Part shown: positions 31,595 to 40,633 of the stretch, one piece after another
Layout: every line of letters starts with the position of its first letter
Numbering within the stretch: position 1 is the stretch's first letter
Assembly: GCA_023393125.1 (NCBI GenBank)
Contig: JAEWMQ010000026.1
Span: forward strand, 1-46,585
Length of the DNA stretch: 46,585 nucleotides
From: Bacillota bacterium
GTDB lineage: Bacteria; Bacillota; Clostridia; Lachnospirales; Cellulosilyticaceae
Direction: 5' to 3'
The notes under the pieces: generated by a model
The model's database searches: none
Told to the model about the DNA's origin: nothing
Seen by the model: only the letters and a program-made list of their open reading frames with translations
Translations under genes and position numbers: made by a program

Positions 31595-31625
31595 ATAATA
31601 AAGTATACCGTAACGATATAGTCAA
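31595..31625 (-). promoter_or_regulatory. MerR-type promoter with 19-base spacer and embedded palindrome
   Basis: On the minus strand a -35 box TTGACT (31620-31625) and a -10 box TATTAT (31595-31600) are separated by exactly 19 bases rather than 17. The spacer carries a 17-base imperfect palindrome, TATACCGT-A-ACGATATA on the plus strand (31604-31620). Long-spacer promoters with a palindrome in the spacer are the classic target of MerR activators, which untwist the DNA. The divergent merR gene starts 24 bases from the palindrome. Confidence 0.85.
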
Positions 31626-31643
31626 TAGGAGAAATGAATAATT

Positions 31644-32468
31644 ATGCAAAAATACATAAAACCCTGCATAAAAACAGGGGATTTCGCAAAACTTTGTGGC
31701 ACTAATAAACGAACACTAATCCATTATGAACAAATTGGACTATTTTCACCGGCATATATAGATGAACGTGGCTATAGATTTTATAGTGAAACACAGTGTG
31801 ATGTCTTTAGTATTATTGTCGCCCTTAAAGAAATCGGGATGCCTCTTCATCAAATTAAAGATTACCTCGATACGAGAAACCCTGATGCATTATACAAACT
31901 GTTAGAATCACAGCACAAAATAATAACAGAGGAGCTAGAACATCTACAAAGAATAGATTTAGTTATAAAAACCAAACTCTCTTTAGTGGAACAGTCTAAA
32001 CAGATTGCTATAGATACTGTACTAATTGAATTTTGTCCTGAGGAATATCTCATACTAAGCCCTCTTATTGATAGTAATGAACATACTAAAGTGATTAACA
32101 CCTTATATAATCATCTCTCCTTTTGCAATGCCAATAATTTAAATGTAGGTCATCCCTATGGTGCAATGATTAGCTGTGAAAATCTTTATCAAAATAATTT
32201 TGATACCTATTCTTACTTTTTTACTAAATTACTATGTAAGCCAAAAGATTTTCCTTATTACATAAAAAAAAGTGGTCATTATATTACCACTTACTTAAAA
32301 GGAGATTATTACAATAGTACGCCTGCTTATAATCTTCTACTTGATTATGCGAAAGCACATAATCTTTCCATTGATGGTTACTCCTTTAAAGAAGCTATCA
32401 TTGATGAAATTGCAGAAAAATCTGTAGATAAATATATTACAAAGATCTCCATCGCTATTTCCGATTAA
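31644..32468 (+). CDS. MerR-family transcriptional regulator with a C-terminal effector domain
   Basis: A 274-residue regulator. Residues 8-75 form the MerR winged helix-turn-helix (KTGDFAKLCGTNKRTLIHYE then GLFSPAYIDERGYRFYSETQ), followed by IVALKEIGMPLHQIKDYL and the dimerising coiled coil (about 90-120). The C-terminal 150 residues (LIEFCPEEYLILSPLID...) resemble the GyrI-like ligand-binding fold that follows many BmrR/TipA-type regulators, so a small organic effector is more likely than a metal; no metal-binding cysteine pair is seen. It is divergent from the aminotransferase operon and shares the 82-base intergenic region with a MerR-type promoter, so it probably activates that operon in response to a substrate or toxic amino acid derivative. 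Confidence 0.88.
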   Translation: MQKYIKPCIKTGDFAKLCGTNKRTLIHYEQIGLFSPAYIDERGYRFYSETQCDVFSIIVALKEIGMPLHQIKDYLDTRNPDALYKLLESQHKIITEELEHLQRIDLVIKTKLSLVEQSKQIAIDTVLIEFCPEEYLILSPLIDSNEHTKVINTLYNHLSFCNANNLNVGHPYGAMISCENLYQNNFDTYSYFFTKLLCKPKDFPYYIKKSGHYITTYLKGDYYNSTPAYNLLLDYAKAHNLSIDGYSFKEAIIDEIAEKSVDKYITKISIAISD

Positions 32469-32469
32469 A

Positions 32470-32525
32470 AACAAAAGTACGCTTATGGCAATGTCTTAAG
32501 TTAATGACATTGCCATAAGCGTACT
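32470..32525 (-). terminator. Terminator between merR and the reductase gene
   Basis: AGTACGCTTATGGCAATGTC pairs perfectly with its complement at 32506-32525, a 20-base-pair stem around an 11-base centre. The minus strand continues TTTTGTTTTT, so it chiefly ends the reductase transcript. The plus side lacks a T-tract but may still stop merR. Confidence 0.9.
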
Positions 32526-32554
32526 ATAAGGAATAAGCATACAAATACTCTTTA

Positions 32555-33298
32555 TTAACTAAATAATTCATAATGAATACGCTCTTTGCTTACCCCTAGA
32601 CTAATTAAATTTTCTTCAGTTATCTTCATAAAGACCGGTGGCCCACAAATGTAAAAAGTACTTGCTAAATCAGCTTCTGTTGCTAACCATTCTTTAGTCA
32701 CAAAACCTAATTCATCATAGTCTTTTCCTTTCACATCAGTATCTAATGGATTAGAGTAAAAAACTGTATTTTTAAACCCTTTATCTTTTGCAATCATTTG
32801 AATATCATTTTGGAAAGGATGAAGTTGTGAATTTTGCACTGCTTGAATAAAGTGAAGTGCTTTTTTAGTATTGGCTGCTTCATAAAGCATTGATAATAAA
32901 GGTGTGACCCCTATACCACCTGATATAAGTGTAATAGGTGTTTCAGGATTTTTTTCTTTTAATGTAAATAGTCCCATAGGCACCATTGCTTCAATATAAT
33001 CTCCTATTTCAAGTCTCTCATGAAGATAAGTACTAATTAAGCCTCCTGGTACTTTTTTTACACTAATACGATAGAGATCATCATTTGGAATCATAGATAA
33101 GCTATAAGTCCTCATCACATCTTTATAAGCTTCTTCTTCTGTAACTATTTTAAAAGGTAGAAATTGTCCTGCTTCATGCTTAACAAGCTTTCCTCCATCT
33201 TCTGCTTTAAAGTAAAAAGAAGTAATATCATCGCACTCTTTAATCTTGTCAATCAAAACAAGCTTTCTAAAACCATCCCATTTACCATCTTGTTTCAT
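32555..33298 (-). CDS. Stand-alone ferredoxin-NADP reductase-like flavoprotein (Hmp reductase-like)
   Basis: A 247-residue oxidoreductase with an FAD-binding barrel followed by an NAD(P)-binding Rossmann domain. The FAD motif is MRTYSLSMIP (RxYS), the phosphate-binding loop is GGLISTYLHERL, the nicotinamide site begins LISGGIGVTPLLSML, and the C-terminal segment is FYICGPPVFM. The order matches the C-terminal two thirds of flavohaemoglobin and of several two-component oxygenase reductases, but no globin or 2Fe-2S domain is attached. It may reduce a ferredoxin or a separate partner. AAAGGAGG precedes the ATG at 33298; an in-frame start further upstream at 33328 has no such site. It has its own strong terminator, and the partner protein is not in the window. 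Confidence 0.88.
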   Translation of the reverse strand: MKQDGKWDGFRKLVLIDKIKECDDITSFYFKAEDGGKLVKHEAGQFLPFKIVTEEEAYKDVMRTYSLSMIPNDDLYRISVKKVPGGLISTYLHERLEIGDYIEAMVPMGLFTLKEKNPETPITLISGGIGVTPLLSMLYEAANTKKALHFIQAVQNSQLHPFQNDIQMIAKDKGFKNTVFYSNPLDTDVKGKDYDELGFVTKEWLATEADLASTFYICGPPVFMKITEENLISLGVSKERIHYELFS

Positions 33299-33437
33299 TT
33301 GTTTTCCTCCTTTTGCTTTATTAACCATTATTATACAATATGAAGCAAATTAATCAAGTCTATTTATTTCGCTTATATTATATTTTTCATCATCTTATAT
33401 AATTATACTCTTTATTCTACAAATAAAGGAGGCTCTA

Positions 33438-34598
33438 TTAATAATAAATAATAGCATTTACTTCATAACCTTGTTTTAAGGCAGCTTGATTTTCTACTAC
33501 CTCTAGTTCTACACTAATCATATTTTCTCCATTAACAACTCTAGCTGCATGAGAAGTACGTGATACTTTAGCACTGATTGCTTCATCAGGACTTGCTGCT
33601 AAGAAAATATCAGCCTTTTGTCCTACTTCGACTTTGTTTATAAATGCTTCTGGCACATCTACTAAAGCAGTTAGTTGACTTGGATCAATAAGGCGCATAA
33701 TAGGTTCACCACCTATTAGCCTCGTTCCTTCAGCCACTAGTATTTCATAAACAACGCCTTCTGTTTGGTCTAAAATAATACTATTATCTTTTAAATAAGC
33801 TTTAGTAAGTTTAGTATTCATTTCTTTTAACTCAGTTTCTGCTGTTTGTATTTTAATATCTAAGGTTTCTACTTTACTTGTTTTTTCTTCATTTGTATTA
33901 CTCACAGTGGCTTGTAAACTAGCTATAGAACCTTTAAGGCTATCTAGCTCTAATTGCCTATTTATTTTAAGCTGTTTTAGTGCATTTTCTGATTGGTACT
34001 TACTGTCTTTAAGCTCTGTTAAACGCATTTCTTTATCTTCTAGCTCTTTATTGGATATGCCTCCTACTTCTATTAAACTCTTACTCACTTCATAATCTTT
34101 TTCTGCTACACTGATTTGCTGATCTAATAATTTAATTTGTTCTTCTATCTTTATAAGTTCTGGATCTGTACCAGTTGTTAACTGAGTTTGTTTTGTTTTC
34201 AATTCACTATTTTTTTGATTAATGGTAATACTTTGTGGATCTAAGCTATTATAAGCTGCTTCTCTCTCTACTTTTAAAAGCTGGATTTCTTGTTCTTTTT
34301 TCAAAATGTCATTTTTATAACCTTCGTAATCTAAGGTCATAAGCTGAGTACCTTTTTCGGCAAGATCTCCCACCTTTAAATCTATAGTTTCAATAGTAGC
34401 TGGAAAATCTATTGCTAATTCTCTAATCGTTGCAGCTTCTACTTTTCCAAATACATCTAGTTGACTCACTTCTTGGGTAATCTCTACTTCCTTTGTTAAT
34501 TCCTGTGCATTCACTTCTTGTGAATTGCAACCCGTCATGGCTATACTACCTAATAGGACTCCTATACTTAATAAAAAAATATTAAATTGCTTTTTCAT
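33438..34598 (-). CDS. MacA/HlyD-type membrane fusion lipoprotein of an ABC exporter
   Basis: A 386-residue adaptor lipoprotein. A signal peptide ends in the lipobox AMTGC, with Cys24 as the acylation site. A biotinyl-lipoyl-like half barrel surrounds ATIETIDLKVGDLAEKGTQL, then a long coiled-coil hairpin covers about residues 100-265 (repeating heptads such as EIQLLKVEREA and SLKGSIASLQAT), and a beta-barrel segment follows (VPEAFINKVEVGQKADIFLA). In Gram-positive bacteria such adaptors pair with MacB-like ABC systems. The gene overlaps the ATPase gene by 17 bases and has GGGGAGAG upstream of the ATG, so it is the last gene of a three-gene exporter operon. The cargo may be a peptide or antimicrobial compound; nothing in the sequence identifies it. 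Confidence 0.88.
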   Translation of the reverse strand: MKKQFNIFLLSIGVLLGSIAMTGCNSQEVNAQELTKEVEITQEVSQLDVFGKVEAATIRELAIDFPATIETIDLKVGDLAEKGTQLMTLDYEGYKNDILKKEQEIQLLKVEREAAYNSLDPQSITINQKNSELKTKQTQLTTGTDPELIKIEEQIKLLDQQISVAEKDYEVSKSLIEVGGISNKELEDKEMRLTELKDSKYQSENALKQLKINRQLELDSLKGSIASLQATVSNTNEEKTSKVETLDIKIQTAETELKEMNTKLTKAYLKDNSIILDQTEGVVYEILVAEGTRLIGGEPIMRLIDPSQLTALVDVPEAFINKVEVGQKADIFLAASPDEAISAKVSRTSHAARVVNGENMISVELEVVENQAALKQGYEVNAIIYY

Positions 34599-35301
34599 AT
34601 TTCTCTCCCCTTATCTTTGTAGATTGTTCTTCACAAATGCAACCGTCTTTAACCATAATTAAATGGGTCCCGTAATCTGCTGCTTCTCTAGAATGGGTAA
34701 CTTGAACAATCGTTTTTCCTTGTGTTCGGTTAATAGCTTGTAAAAGCTCCATAATCTCTTTACCTGTTTTGCTATCTAAATTTCCAATAGGTTCATCTGC
34801 AAAAATAATATCTGGTTTATTAATAAGTGCCCTAGCAATAGCTACCCTTTGTTGCTGACCACCAGAAAGTTCTCTCGGTGTATGCCTTCTACGCTCTGTC
34901 AGTCCTACAATTTGCAAGATTTCTTCCAAGTCCCCTCTATAATCCTTCATCTTCTTACCATCTAATAAAATAGGTAACATAATATTTTCCTCCACATTTA
35001 AGTTAGGAATTAAATTGTAGAACTGAAATACAAATCCTATATCACGTCTGCGCATTTCGCTTTCTGCATGATCCTTCATCGTAGATAGTTCTTTACCATT
35101 AATTTTAATAGTCCCAGAAGTTGGCTTATCTAGGCCTCCTATTAAGTAAAGTAAGGTACTTTTCCCAGAACCAGAAGGTCCCATAATCGAATAAAAGCTT
35201 CCCTTTTCAATGGTTAAGTTAATATCTTTTAAAATCTCTACTTTTTCACTCCCTAAATCATAACTTTTACATAAATGATTGGTTTCTATTACATAGGACA
35301 T
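34582..35301 (-). CDS. MacB/LolD-type ABC transporter ATP-binding protein
   Basis: A 239-residue ATPase for the adjacent FtsX-type permease. Motifs in order are Walker A GPSGSGKST (about residues 40-48), the Q-loop FVFQFYNLIPNL, signature RELSGGQQQRVAIARAL, Walker B DIIFADEPIGNLDS and the H-loop TIVQVTHSREAADYG. The signature and DEPIGNLD place it in the LolD/MacB/FtsE group of mechanotransmission exporters. The stop overlaps the adaptor start, and an 84-base gap separates it from the permease gene. The strong promoter at 38001-38029 probably drives the whole set. Confidence 0.95.
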   Translation of the reverse strand: MSYVIETNHLCKSYDLGSEKVEILKDINLTIEKGSFYSIMGPSGSGKSTLLYLIGGLDKPTSGTIKINGKELSTMKDHAESEMRRRDIGFVFQFYNLIPNLNVEENIMLPILLDGKKMKDYRGDLEEILQIVGLTERRRHTPRELSGGQQQRVAIARALINKPDIIFADEPIGNLDSKTGKEIMELLQAINRTQGKTIVQVTHSREAADYGTHLIMVKDGCICEEQSTKIRGEKYEKAI

Positions 35302-35385
35302 CTCTATTCCTCCTCATATTTTGCACTCACACCACTTCAACTTCCATCAATTTAGAAAAATCTATTCTCATTACGTTCTATTTAA

Positions 35386-37905
35386 TTATTCAAATTTGAT
35401 TGCTTCTATAATATTCAACTTAGAGGTTTTAAAAGCTGGTGAAATAGACGCTACAATGGTCACTAAAGTAGCTACTCCAATATAAACCCATAGGCCATTG
35501 GCTACAAAGTACACAATGGGTGGTAATTGCATACCTTCTATAACGTAAGGCATATTGTTCATAATAATCCAACCGGCTCCTATGCCTGCTATTGCCCCTA
35601 AAAGTCCTGTATATAAAGCTTCTAAGAAAATCATCCGAATCACCTGCTTTTTATTCATGCCTACTGAACGCAGCACAGCAATGCTCCTTTTTCGCTCAAT
35701 AAAACTAATAAATAAATTATTGACAATACCAATAACCCCTATGATGGCTGCTAAAATAGAAAAACCAGATAAAATACTCATAATCTGAGCATTCCCTTCC
35801 TTATTATTTTGGAGCTGCTCCCTCATAGTTGCTCCTGATAAGTGACGATCCTTATATTTTATCTGAAGTGCATCTAATACTTCACTAGGCTCTTTAGAAG
35901 TTTTTAAATAAATAGTAGTGTAATTATGAACTCCAATATCTTGTTTAAAGTACGCCTCACCAATCTGAACTAGATCTCCATTATTCATTAAGGTATCATA
36001 AAAGCCAATGATTTCATAAGTCCTTAAACCCTCTGGCATTTTAAGCTGTATATTTTGCCCTTCTTCTAAGCCATAACGTTTCTTTAATATATTTGAAAAA
36101 GCAATATTACGCCCCTCACCTAGTTGCTCTAAAATGCGGTTCTTCTCAGCTTCATTCTCATAACCATAAGTTAAGTAATCACCATGAATCTTTCCTGAAA
36201 CACCTTCAATAGAGGCAAGTTTCACATTGTTGTAATCTACTAACTCTATGTTCTTACCATAGTAAAAACCACTGACATAACAGCCGTAAGCACCTGATAC
36301 ACCCTCCTCATATAACAAGGAGCGTACTGTATTTCTATCCATATCATCTAAGGAAAGTTCTATGTCATAAGCAAAGTTTTTCTCGTAAGCATTAACCACT
36401 TCTACTGCTAAATTTTCACCTATGTTATTGACCATCAGTAAAATACCAACACCAAGAGTAATCAGTGACATGCTATTAAGTATACTTTTATTTCCTTTAA
36501 TATTTTTTACCGCAAGGACACCTACATTACCAAATACGGCAGCAAATAGCTTCTCAGTTACCCCTGAAGAGAGTTTAATAATCGTAGGTAGAATCCCTAT
36601 CACTCCAATTAAAGCTAAAAGTACACAGAAATTGGCTGCCATAATCCGATAACTCTCAGGTAAAATCTTAATTGCCACAATACTAAGGACTACTAAGATA
36701 ATGCTTCTCATTTCTTTACTTCTCTTACGTTTTACTGCGTGATTACTACTGCCTAGTACAATTTCCTTAACAGGTACTTTAGCCACCTTTAATATTGGGA
36801 AAATACTACTTGCCAAACAAATGATGATACAAAGTAAAAAAGAACCTGATAGGTAACCTGGGGTAATAACTAAATCTATTTTGCCACCTATACCTTCTGA
36901 AGCTGCAACAACATTAAGGAGTACCTTTAAAATAATAATACCTAACCCCCATGAAGCAATTCCCCCTAATATTCCATAAAAACTACTTTCTAAAATGAGT
37001 ACCCGCCTCATCATCTTTTGACTTGCTCCTACACTTCTAAAAGTTCCAATAATAGGCATTTTTTCTAGCATAATGACTTTAAATGACGTGTAAACAATAA
37101 AGACACTCATAACAGTAACAATTAAGGTCATCATCATAAACAGAGTAGAAAACATCCCTAACATCGTCTTTATATCTTCAATAGGAATAGGTTCTGCTAC
37201 TTCGTATTTAGGATAAGCTGCTTTAAAATCTTTTAAGAGCTGTGAAACCTCTATCCCTTCTTTTCCCTTGATATAAATACTACTTGATTTTTGATGTGTT
37301 CCTAGATACTTAGATAAAGTGGTATAAGGCATTAAAATTTGTGCCTTATTCCCTTCACTACTAAAGATCCCTACTCTACTGGTTATACCATAAATCATAA
37401 GTTTTCTTTTGGCATTGTTAATACGTATTTCCAGAGTATCACCTATCTCTAATTGATACTTTTGGGCTGTTTGATCACTTATGATGATTTGGTTATTTAT
37501 AAAGTCTGTGTTACTCCGTTTGCTAATGAGCTGCAACTTATTCATTTGTAAATAATCCTCAAGAGCCACTCCCATGATGCTCATTTCATCTACAACTTTT
37601 TTCCCACTATCATAAGTACCACTGCTACTTAATACTGGAATCATATATTCTACCTGCTGCAAAAGCGCCTTTCCTGGCGTTAAACTTATCACCTTACTAG
37701 GGGAGTTTTCTCCTGCTCTAATGTAAATCTCAGCTGTTCCAGTATGCGTTTTCATCTGATTCACATAAATGGCTAATAAAGAATCCGTAATAGAGAGAGA
37801 GGTAAGACATAAAGCTCCTGATAGCATAACTGCTAGTAAAATAAGAAACGTTCGTAGTTTCTTTTCACTCATAGATTTCATAATGTATTTGATAATAATC
37901 GCCAT
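35386..37905 (-). CDS. FtsX-like (MacB-type) ABC transporter permease, two-domain form
   Basis: An 839-residue membrane protein with two FtsX permease modules. An N-terminal helix (about 18-40) leads to a large extracellular MacB-core-like domain (about 45-235), then three helices of the first FtsX module (about 255-375), a second pair of helices near 400-445, a second extracellular domain (about 500-680) and the final three-helix FtsX module (IGVIGIVNNLFISFIERKRSIAVLRSVGMNKKQVIRMIFLEAL is split over residues 715-760). ERKRSIAVLRSVG is the coupling-helix signature of the family. The double module lets one polypeptide act as the complete membrane dimer. It is the first gene of the exporter operon and has a consensus promoter upstream. 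Confidence 0.93.
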   Translation of the reverse strand: MAIIIKYIMKSMSEKKLRTFLILLAVMLSGALCLTSLSITDSLLAIYVNQMKTHTGTAEIYIRAGENSPSKVISLTPGKALLQQVEYMIPVLSSSGTYDSGKKVVDEMSIMGVALEDYLQMNKLQLISKRSNTDFINNQIIISDQTAQKYQLEIGDTLEIRINNAKRKLMIYGITSRVGIFSSEGNKAQILMPYTTLSKYLGTHQKSSSIYIKGKEGIEVSQLLKDFKAAYPKYEVAEPIPIEDIKTMLGMFSTLFMMMTLIVTVMSVFIVYTSFKVIMLEKMPIIGTFRSVGASQKMMRRVLILESSFYGILGGIASWGLGIIILKVLLNVVAASEGIGGKIDLVITPGYLSGSFLLCIIICLASSIFPILKVAKVPVKEIVLGSSNHAVKRKRSKEMRSIILVVLSIVAIKILPESYRIMAANFCVLLALIGVIGILPTIIKLSSGVTEKLFAAVFGNVGVLAVKNIKGNKSILNSMSLITLGVGILLMVNNIGENLAVEVVNAYEKNFAYDIELSLDDMDRNTVRSLLYEEGVSGAYGCYVSGFYYGKNIELVDYNNVKLASIEGVSGKIHGDYLTYGYENEAEKNRILEQLGEGRNIAFSNILKKRYGLEEGQNIQLKMPEGLRTYEIIGFYDTLMNNGDLVQIGEAYFKQDIGVHNYTTIYLKTSKEPSEVLDALQIKYKDRHLSGATMREQLQNNKEGNAQIMSILSGFSILAAIIGVIGIVNNLFISFIERKRSIAVLRSVGMNKKQVIRMIFLEALYTGLLGAIAGIGAGWIIMNNMPYVIEGMQLPPIVYFVANGLWVYIGVATLVTIVASISPAFKTSKLNIIEAIKFE

Positions 37906-38181
37906 ACTTTACCTTCCCCTTTAATCAGACTTTTTGTTACCACTACCTATTATTTTTTAAACAACTACCTCACCTGTAATAGTACCTTTATTTCTTGTTT
38001 ATACTAATCTCAAAAAGAATGACTGTCAATTAAAATACTGAAAATTCTTATTTTTTAACCTTTCTCTAATCCTTCTTTAATCTCTTTTTCTCATTTCTCT
38101 CAGACTACACTTCAAAAGAGCCTTGATACTGCTTGTTTTTCTCATGGCACTTCAGACTTTTTTCAGTCATTACAAAATAAA
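37906..38181. other. Intergenic region upstream of the exporter operon
   Basis: Besides the promoter at 38001-38029, the area is AT-rich and contains no supported gene. The part from 38030 to 38180 is pyrimidine-rich on the plus strand, without a clear repeat or palindrome. Confidence 0.5.
38001..38029 (-). promoter_or_regulatory. Sigma-A-type promoter of the MacAB-like exporter operon
   Basis: On the minus strand a perfect -35 box TTGACA (38024-38029) and a -10 box TAGTAT (38001-38006) are separated by 17 bases. The permease start codon lies 96 bases downstream. Confidence 0.82.
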
Positions 38182-38220
38182 ATAAGAGACTATTTACTTT
38201 AGTAGCAATAGTCTCTTATC
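38181..38220 (-). terminator. Terminator after the ATP-grasp gene
   Basis: ATAAGAGACTATT pairs perfectly with AATAGTCTCTTAT around a 12-base loop. The minus strand continues TTTTATTTTG. It lies 32 bases after the ATP-grasp stop. Confidence 0.88.
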
Positions 38221-38251
38221 AATAAAATATTCCCTATATCTAAGTGCTTTT

Positions 38252-39283
38252 TTAAAGCTTAACTGGTTGTTCTATATACACTAAGTCTACAACATCTTGA
38301 GGATACATAGGCATTTCTACTACCTGTCCTAGTAACTTCTTAAGTGCAAAGTAGGGCAGGTTAATCCCTGCATAGTAGCTATAATGAATGCCACCTGACA
38401 TACGCGTATTTACTTCTAGTAAATAGAGGGTATCTTCATGGTAACGTAACTGCAAATTAAAGGGCTGAGTAAATCCATAGTGTGCTGCTAAAATAGCTGC
38501 TTTATTTATGAGCTCCTCACTACAACAAATTTCTTGTAATCTCCCCGGACCTTTTCGTCTTGGTACTGCTATTATACCTTCCTGCGTTTTTAGTGCATCA
38601 ATACTGATTTCCGTCCCTTTTAAATAAGGCATGATGATGAGCGGCTTAAAAGACTCTACTGAACTTAAAATCTTTATGATTGCTTCATAACTTAAATGCT
38701 TTTCACTCATCTCTAGTTGTTTAATCGATACTGGACCATCCTCTATAATATTAAAACTACTAGCGCCTTCTCCCACTGCATATTTAACACATAATACTGA
38801 ACTCTTCCCTAATTGTTGCTTTAATTTTTCATAGCTCCATTTAAAAGCTTCCACATCTGTTACTACTTCAAAAGGTGGTACGTTACATATTTCTGGTAAA
38901 GCCCTAAAAAGCTCAGCTGTTTTAACTTTGTTATTAAAGTTTTCTAGTAGATCTATATCATCTTCAACTAATACTTTAATACCTAATTGAGTAAAGGCCT
39001 CTTTATTTTTAGCAATAGCTATCATATGACGTTTTGGTATAAATACCTCTACTTGATGCTCAATGCAAAAAGTTAAACACCACTCTACATAGTCTTCTGG
39101 GCTTATTCCCTTCTTAGGTTCTTCCCAAAATTCATCACAGACCTTTTGGTAAACAACATTTTGATTGGTACTTGTTCCAATAATATGTAAGCTTAAACCA
39201 TCAGCTTCAGCCCCTTCTCGTAGCTGCTTAATAATTTGATACATTGTACTAAACCACTGATTAACCCAAATTCTACATCTCAT
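38252..39283 (-). CDS. ATP-grasp domain protein of unknown specificity
   Basis: A 343-residue ATP-grasp enzyme, a class that joins a carboxylate to an amine or thiol with ATP. The N-terminal 100 residues are a Rossmann-like pre-ATP-grasp domain (LHIIGTSTNQNVVYQKVCDEF). ATP-binding segments follow: SSVLCVKYAVGEGASSFN with the phosphate-binding lysine, MPYLKGTEISIDAL, and YLLEVNTRMSGGIHYSYYAGI, which holds the glutamate and asparagine that bind magnesium. The closing motif resembles PylC and carbamoyl-phosphate-synthase-like orphan ligases. GTAGG six bases before the ATG at 39283 supports this start. It is a single gene with no biosynthetic partner beside it apart from an AEC permease upstream, so its substrate is unknown; a dipeptide or amino acid ligase is one possibility. 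Confidence 0.82.
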   Translation of the reverse strand: MRCRIWVNQWFSTMYQIIKQLREGAEADGLSLHIIGTSTNQNVVYQKVCDEFWEEPKKGISPEDYVEWCLTFCIEHQVEVFIPKRHMIAIAKNKEAFTQLGIKVLVEDDIDLLENFNNKVKTAELFRALPEICNVPPFEVVTDVEAFKWSYEKLKQQLGKSSVLCVKYAVGEGASSFNIIEDGPVSIKQLEMSEKHLSYEAIIKILSSVESFKPLIIMPYLKGTEISIDALKTQEGIIAVPRRKGPGRLQEICCSEELINKAAILAAHYGFTQPFNLQLRYHEDTLYLLEVNTRMSGGIHYSYYAGINLPYFALKKLLGQVVEMPMYPQDVVDLVYIEQPVKL

Positions 39284-39404
39284 AAACAACCTACTTTCAT
39301 GATTTAATAAAAATAGTATATCACTTCTTAATATTTATACAATTATTCAATTTGAGTTATCTATACGAATTTAAGCATACAGCAAACTATTTATGCTATT
39401 TTTC

Positions 39405-40424
39405 TTATAAAAGCTGCATACTTCTAAATAGCATAATGATTATAAATAAGCTAGGCATAGATAAAAGACTGGTCCACACCACAAGCTGTCCTGCTAATTC
39501 TTCATCCGATCCCATAGCACCTGACATAATTGCACTTGAAACTGCTACAGGTGTTCCAAATAAAGTAATGAGTGCCGGATATTCTGTAGTTGTAAAATGA
39601 ACAAGCGGTGTATACTGAGACAAAAGAAGTGCTCCACTTAAAGCAAGCATAGGTGCTAAGATTAAACGCCACACAGTTCCAACTATAATATCTTTAGCAA
39701 GTGCTTTAACAGCTGAAAATCTAAATTGTCCTCCTAAAATAATAAGTGCTAAAGGCGAAGCAATACTACTTAGATTTTTAACTGCGGTATGTAAAAAAGG
39801 TAAATGTGTTTTTATTGTAAAAGCATAGGTTTTAGTTGCCTCATCATAGGGTATAAAACCACGTATTACTAGACACATCATGCCTAATGCCACGCCAATA
39901 ATAAGTGGGTTTTTGCAGATACTCATGAGAATTTGTCTAGGGCCTATTTTATTCCCATTTGTATCTTCTACATAAATAGATAGCGCAATAACTGCTAAAA
40001 CATTATAAAGTGGGATACAAAAAGCTGAAATAACTGCAGCAATAGCAACTGTCTTAGAGCCTCCTAACGTTTCTGATAAAGGAATGCCTATAATGGCAAA
40101 ATTAGATCTAAAAATACACTGTAAAATAACCCCTTTTTTACGTGGATCTGATGTACACAGCTTAACTGTAAACATTCCTAATACAAATAAAATTAAAATA
40201 ACTAGTACAACAAATGTGATAATACTCCAGTTTAACTCACTTAAACTATCTATGGAATAAACATTATAAAAAAGTAATCCTGGTAATGCTACATTAAATA
40301 CAAATGCATTGGCCTTTTTCAAAAATACTTCATCAAAAAATCCAATCTGCTTTAAACCATATCCTAAAGCAATCAGCAAAATAAGTGGCAAAATGGCATT
40401 GGCTGAAAATATAAAGGTGTCCAT
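39405..40424 (-). CDS. AEC-family (auxin efflux carrier-like) permease
   Basis: A 339-residue inner-membrane carrier with ten helices in two inverted sets of five. Recognisable segments are AFVFNVALPGLLFYNVY in helix 2, FRSNFAIIGIPLSETLGG in the first crossover, and ITLFGTPVAVSSAIMSGAMGSDEELAGQLVVWTSLLSM, here cited in parts, near the C-terminus; the FGTPVAVSS element is the second crossover. Bacterial AEC proteins move malate, malonate or other small carboxylates, not auxin. The start ATG at 40424 follows AAGGAG. It is 121 bases from the ATP-grasp gene on the same strand and may share its transcript, since I see no terminator between them. Confidence 0.9.
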   Translation of the reverse strand: MDTFIFSANAILPLILLIALGYGLKQIGFFDEVFLKKANAFVFNVALPGLLFYNVYSIDSLSELNWSIITFVVLVILILFVLGMFTVKLCTSDPRKKGVILQCIFRSNFAIIGIPLSETLGGSKTVAIAAVISAFCIPLYNVLAVIALSIYVEDTNGNKIGPRQILMSICKNPLIIGVALGMMCLVIRGFIPYDEATKTYAFTIKTHLPFLHTAVKNLSSIASPLALIILGGQFRFSAVKALAKDIIVGTVWRLILAPMLALSGALLLSQYTPLVHFTTTEYPALITLFGTPVAVSSAIMSGAMGSDEELAGQLVVWTSLLSMPSLFIIIMLFRSMQLL

Positions 40425-40570
40425 TGTTTGATTCTCCTTATGTAATGGCTTGTCTTTTAGTGTGTTTTGTCTACTTTTTTCATTATAACTGAATGTTATA
40501 AAAAAAACGACTCTTCTTTTATCATAGTGAGCTAATATTAAACCAAGTACATCAATAAAACCAAATAATA

Positions 40571-40602
40571 AGACCTACTATCATAAATAATAGTAGGCCT
40601 AC
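40571..40602 (-). terminator. Terminator after the GH31 gene
   Basis: AGACCTACTAT and ATAGTAGGCCT form an 11-position stem with one G-U type mismatch around a short AT loop, with TTATTATTTGG following on the minus strand. Confidence 0.75.
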
Positions 40603-40633
40603 TTTTAGCGTTAATGGATATAGTCTAGTATCT

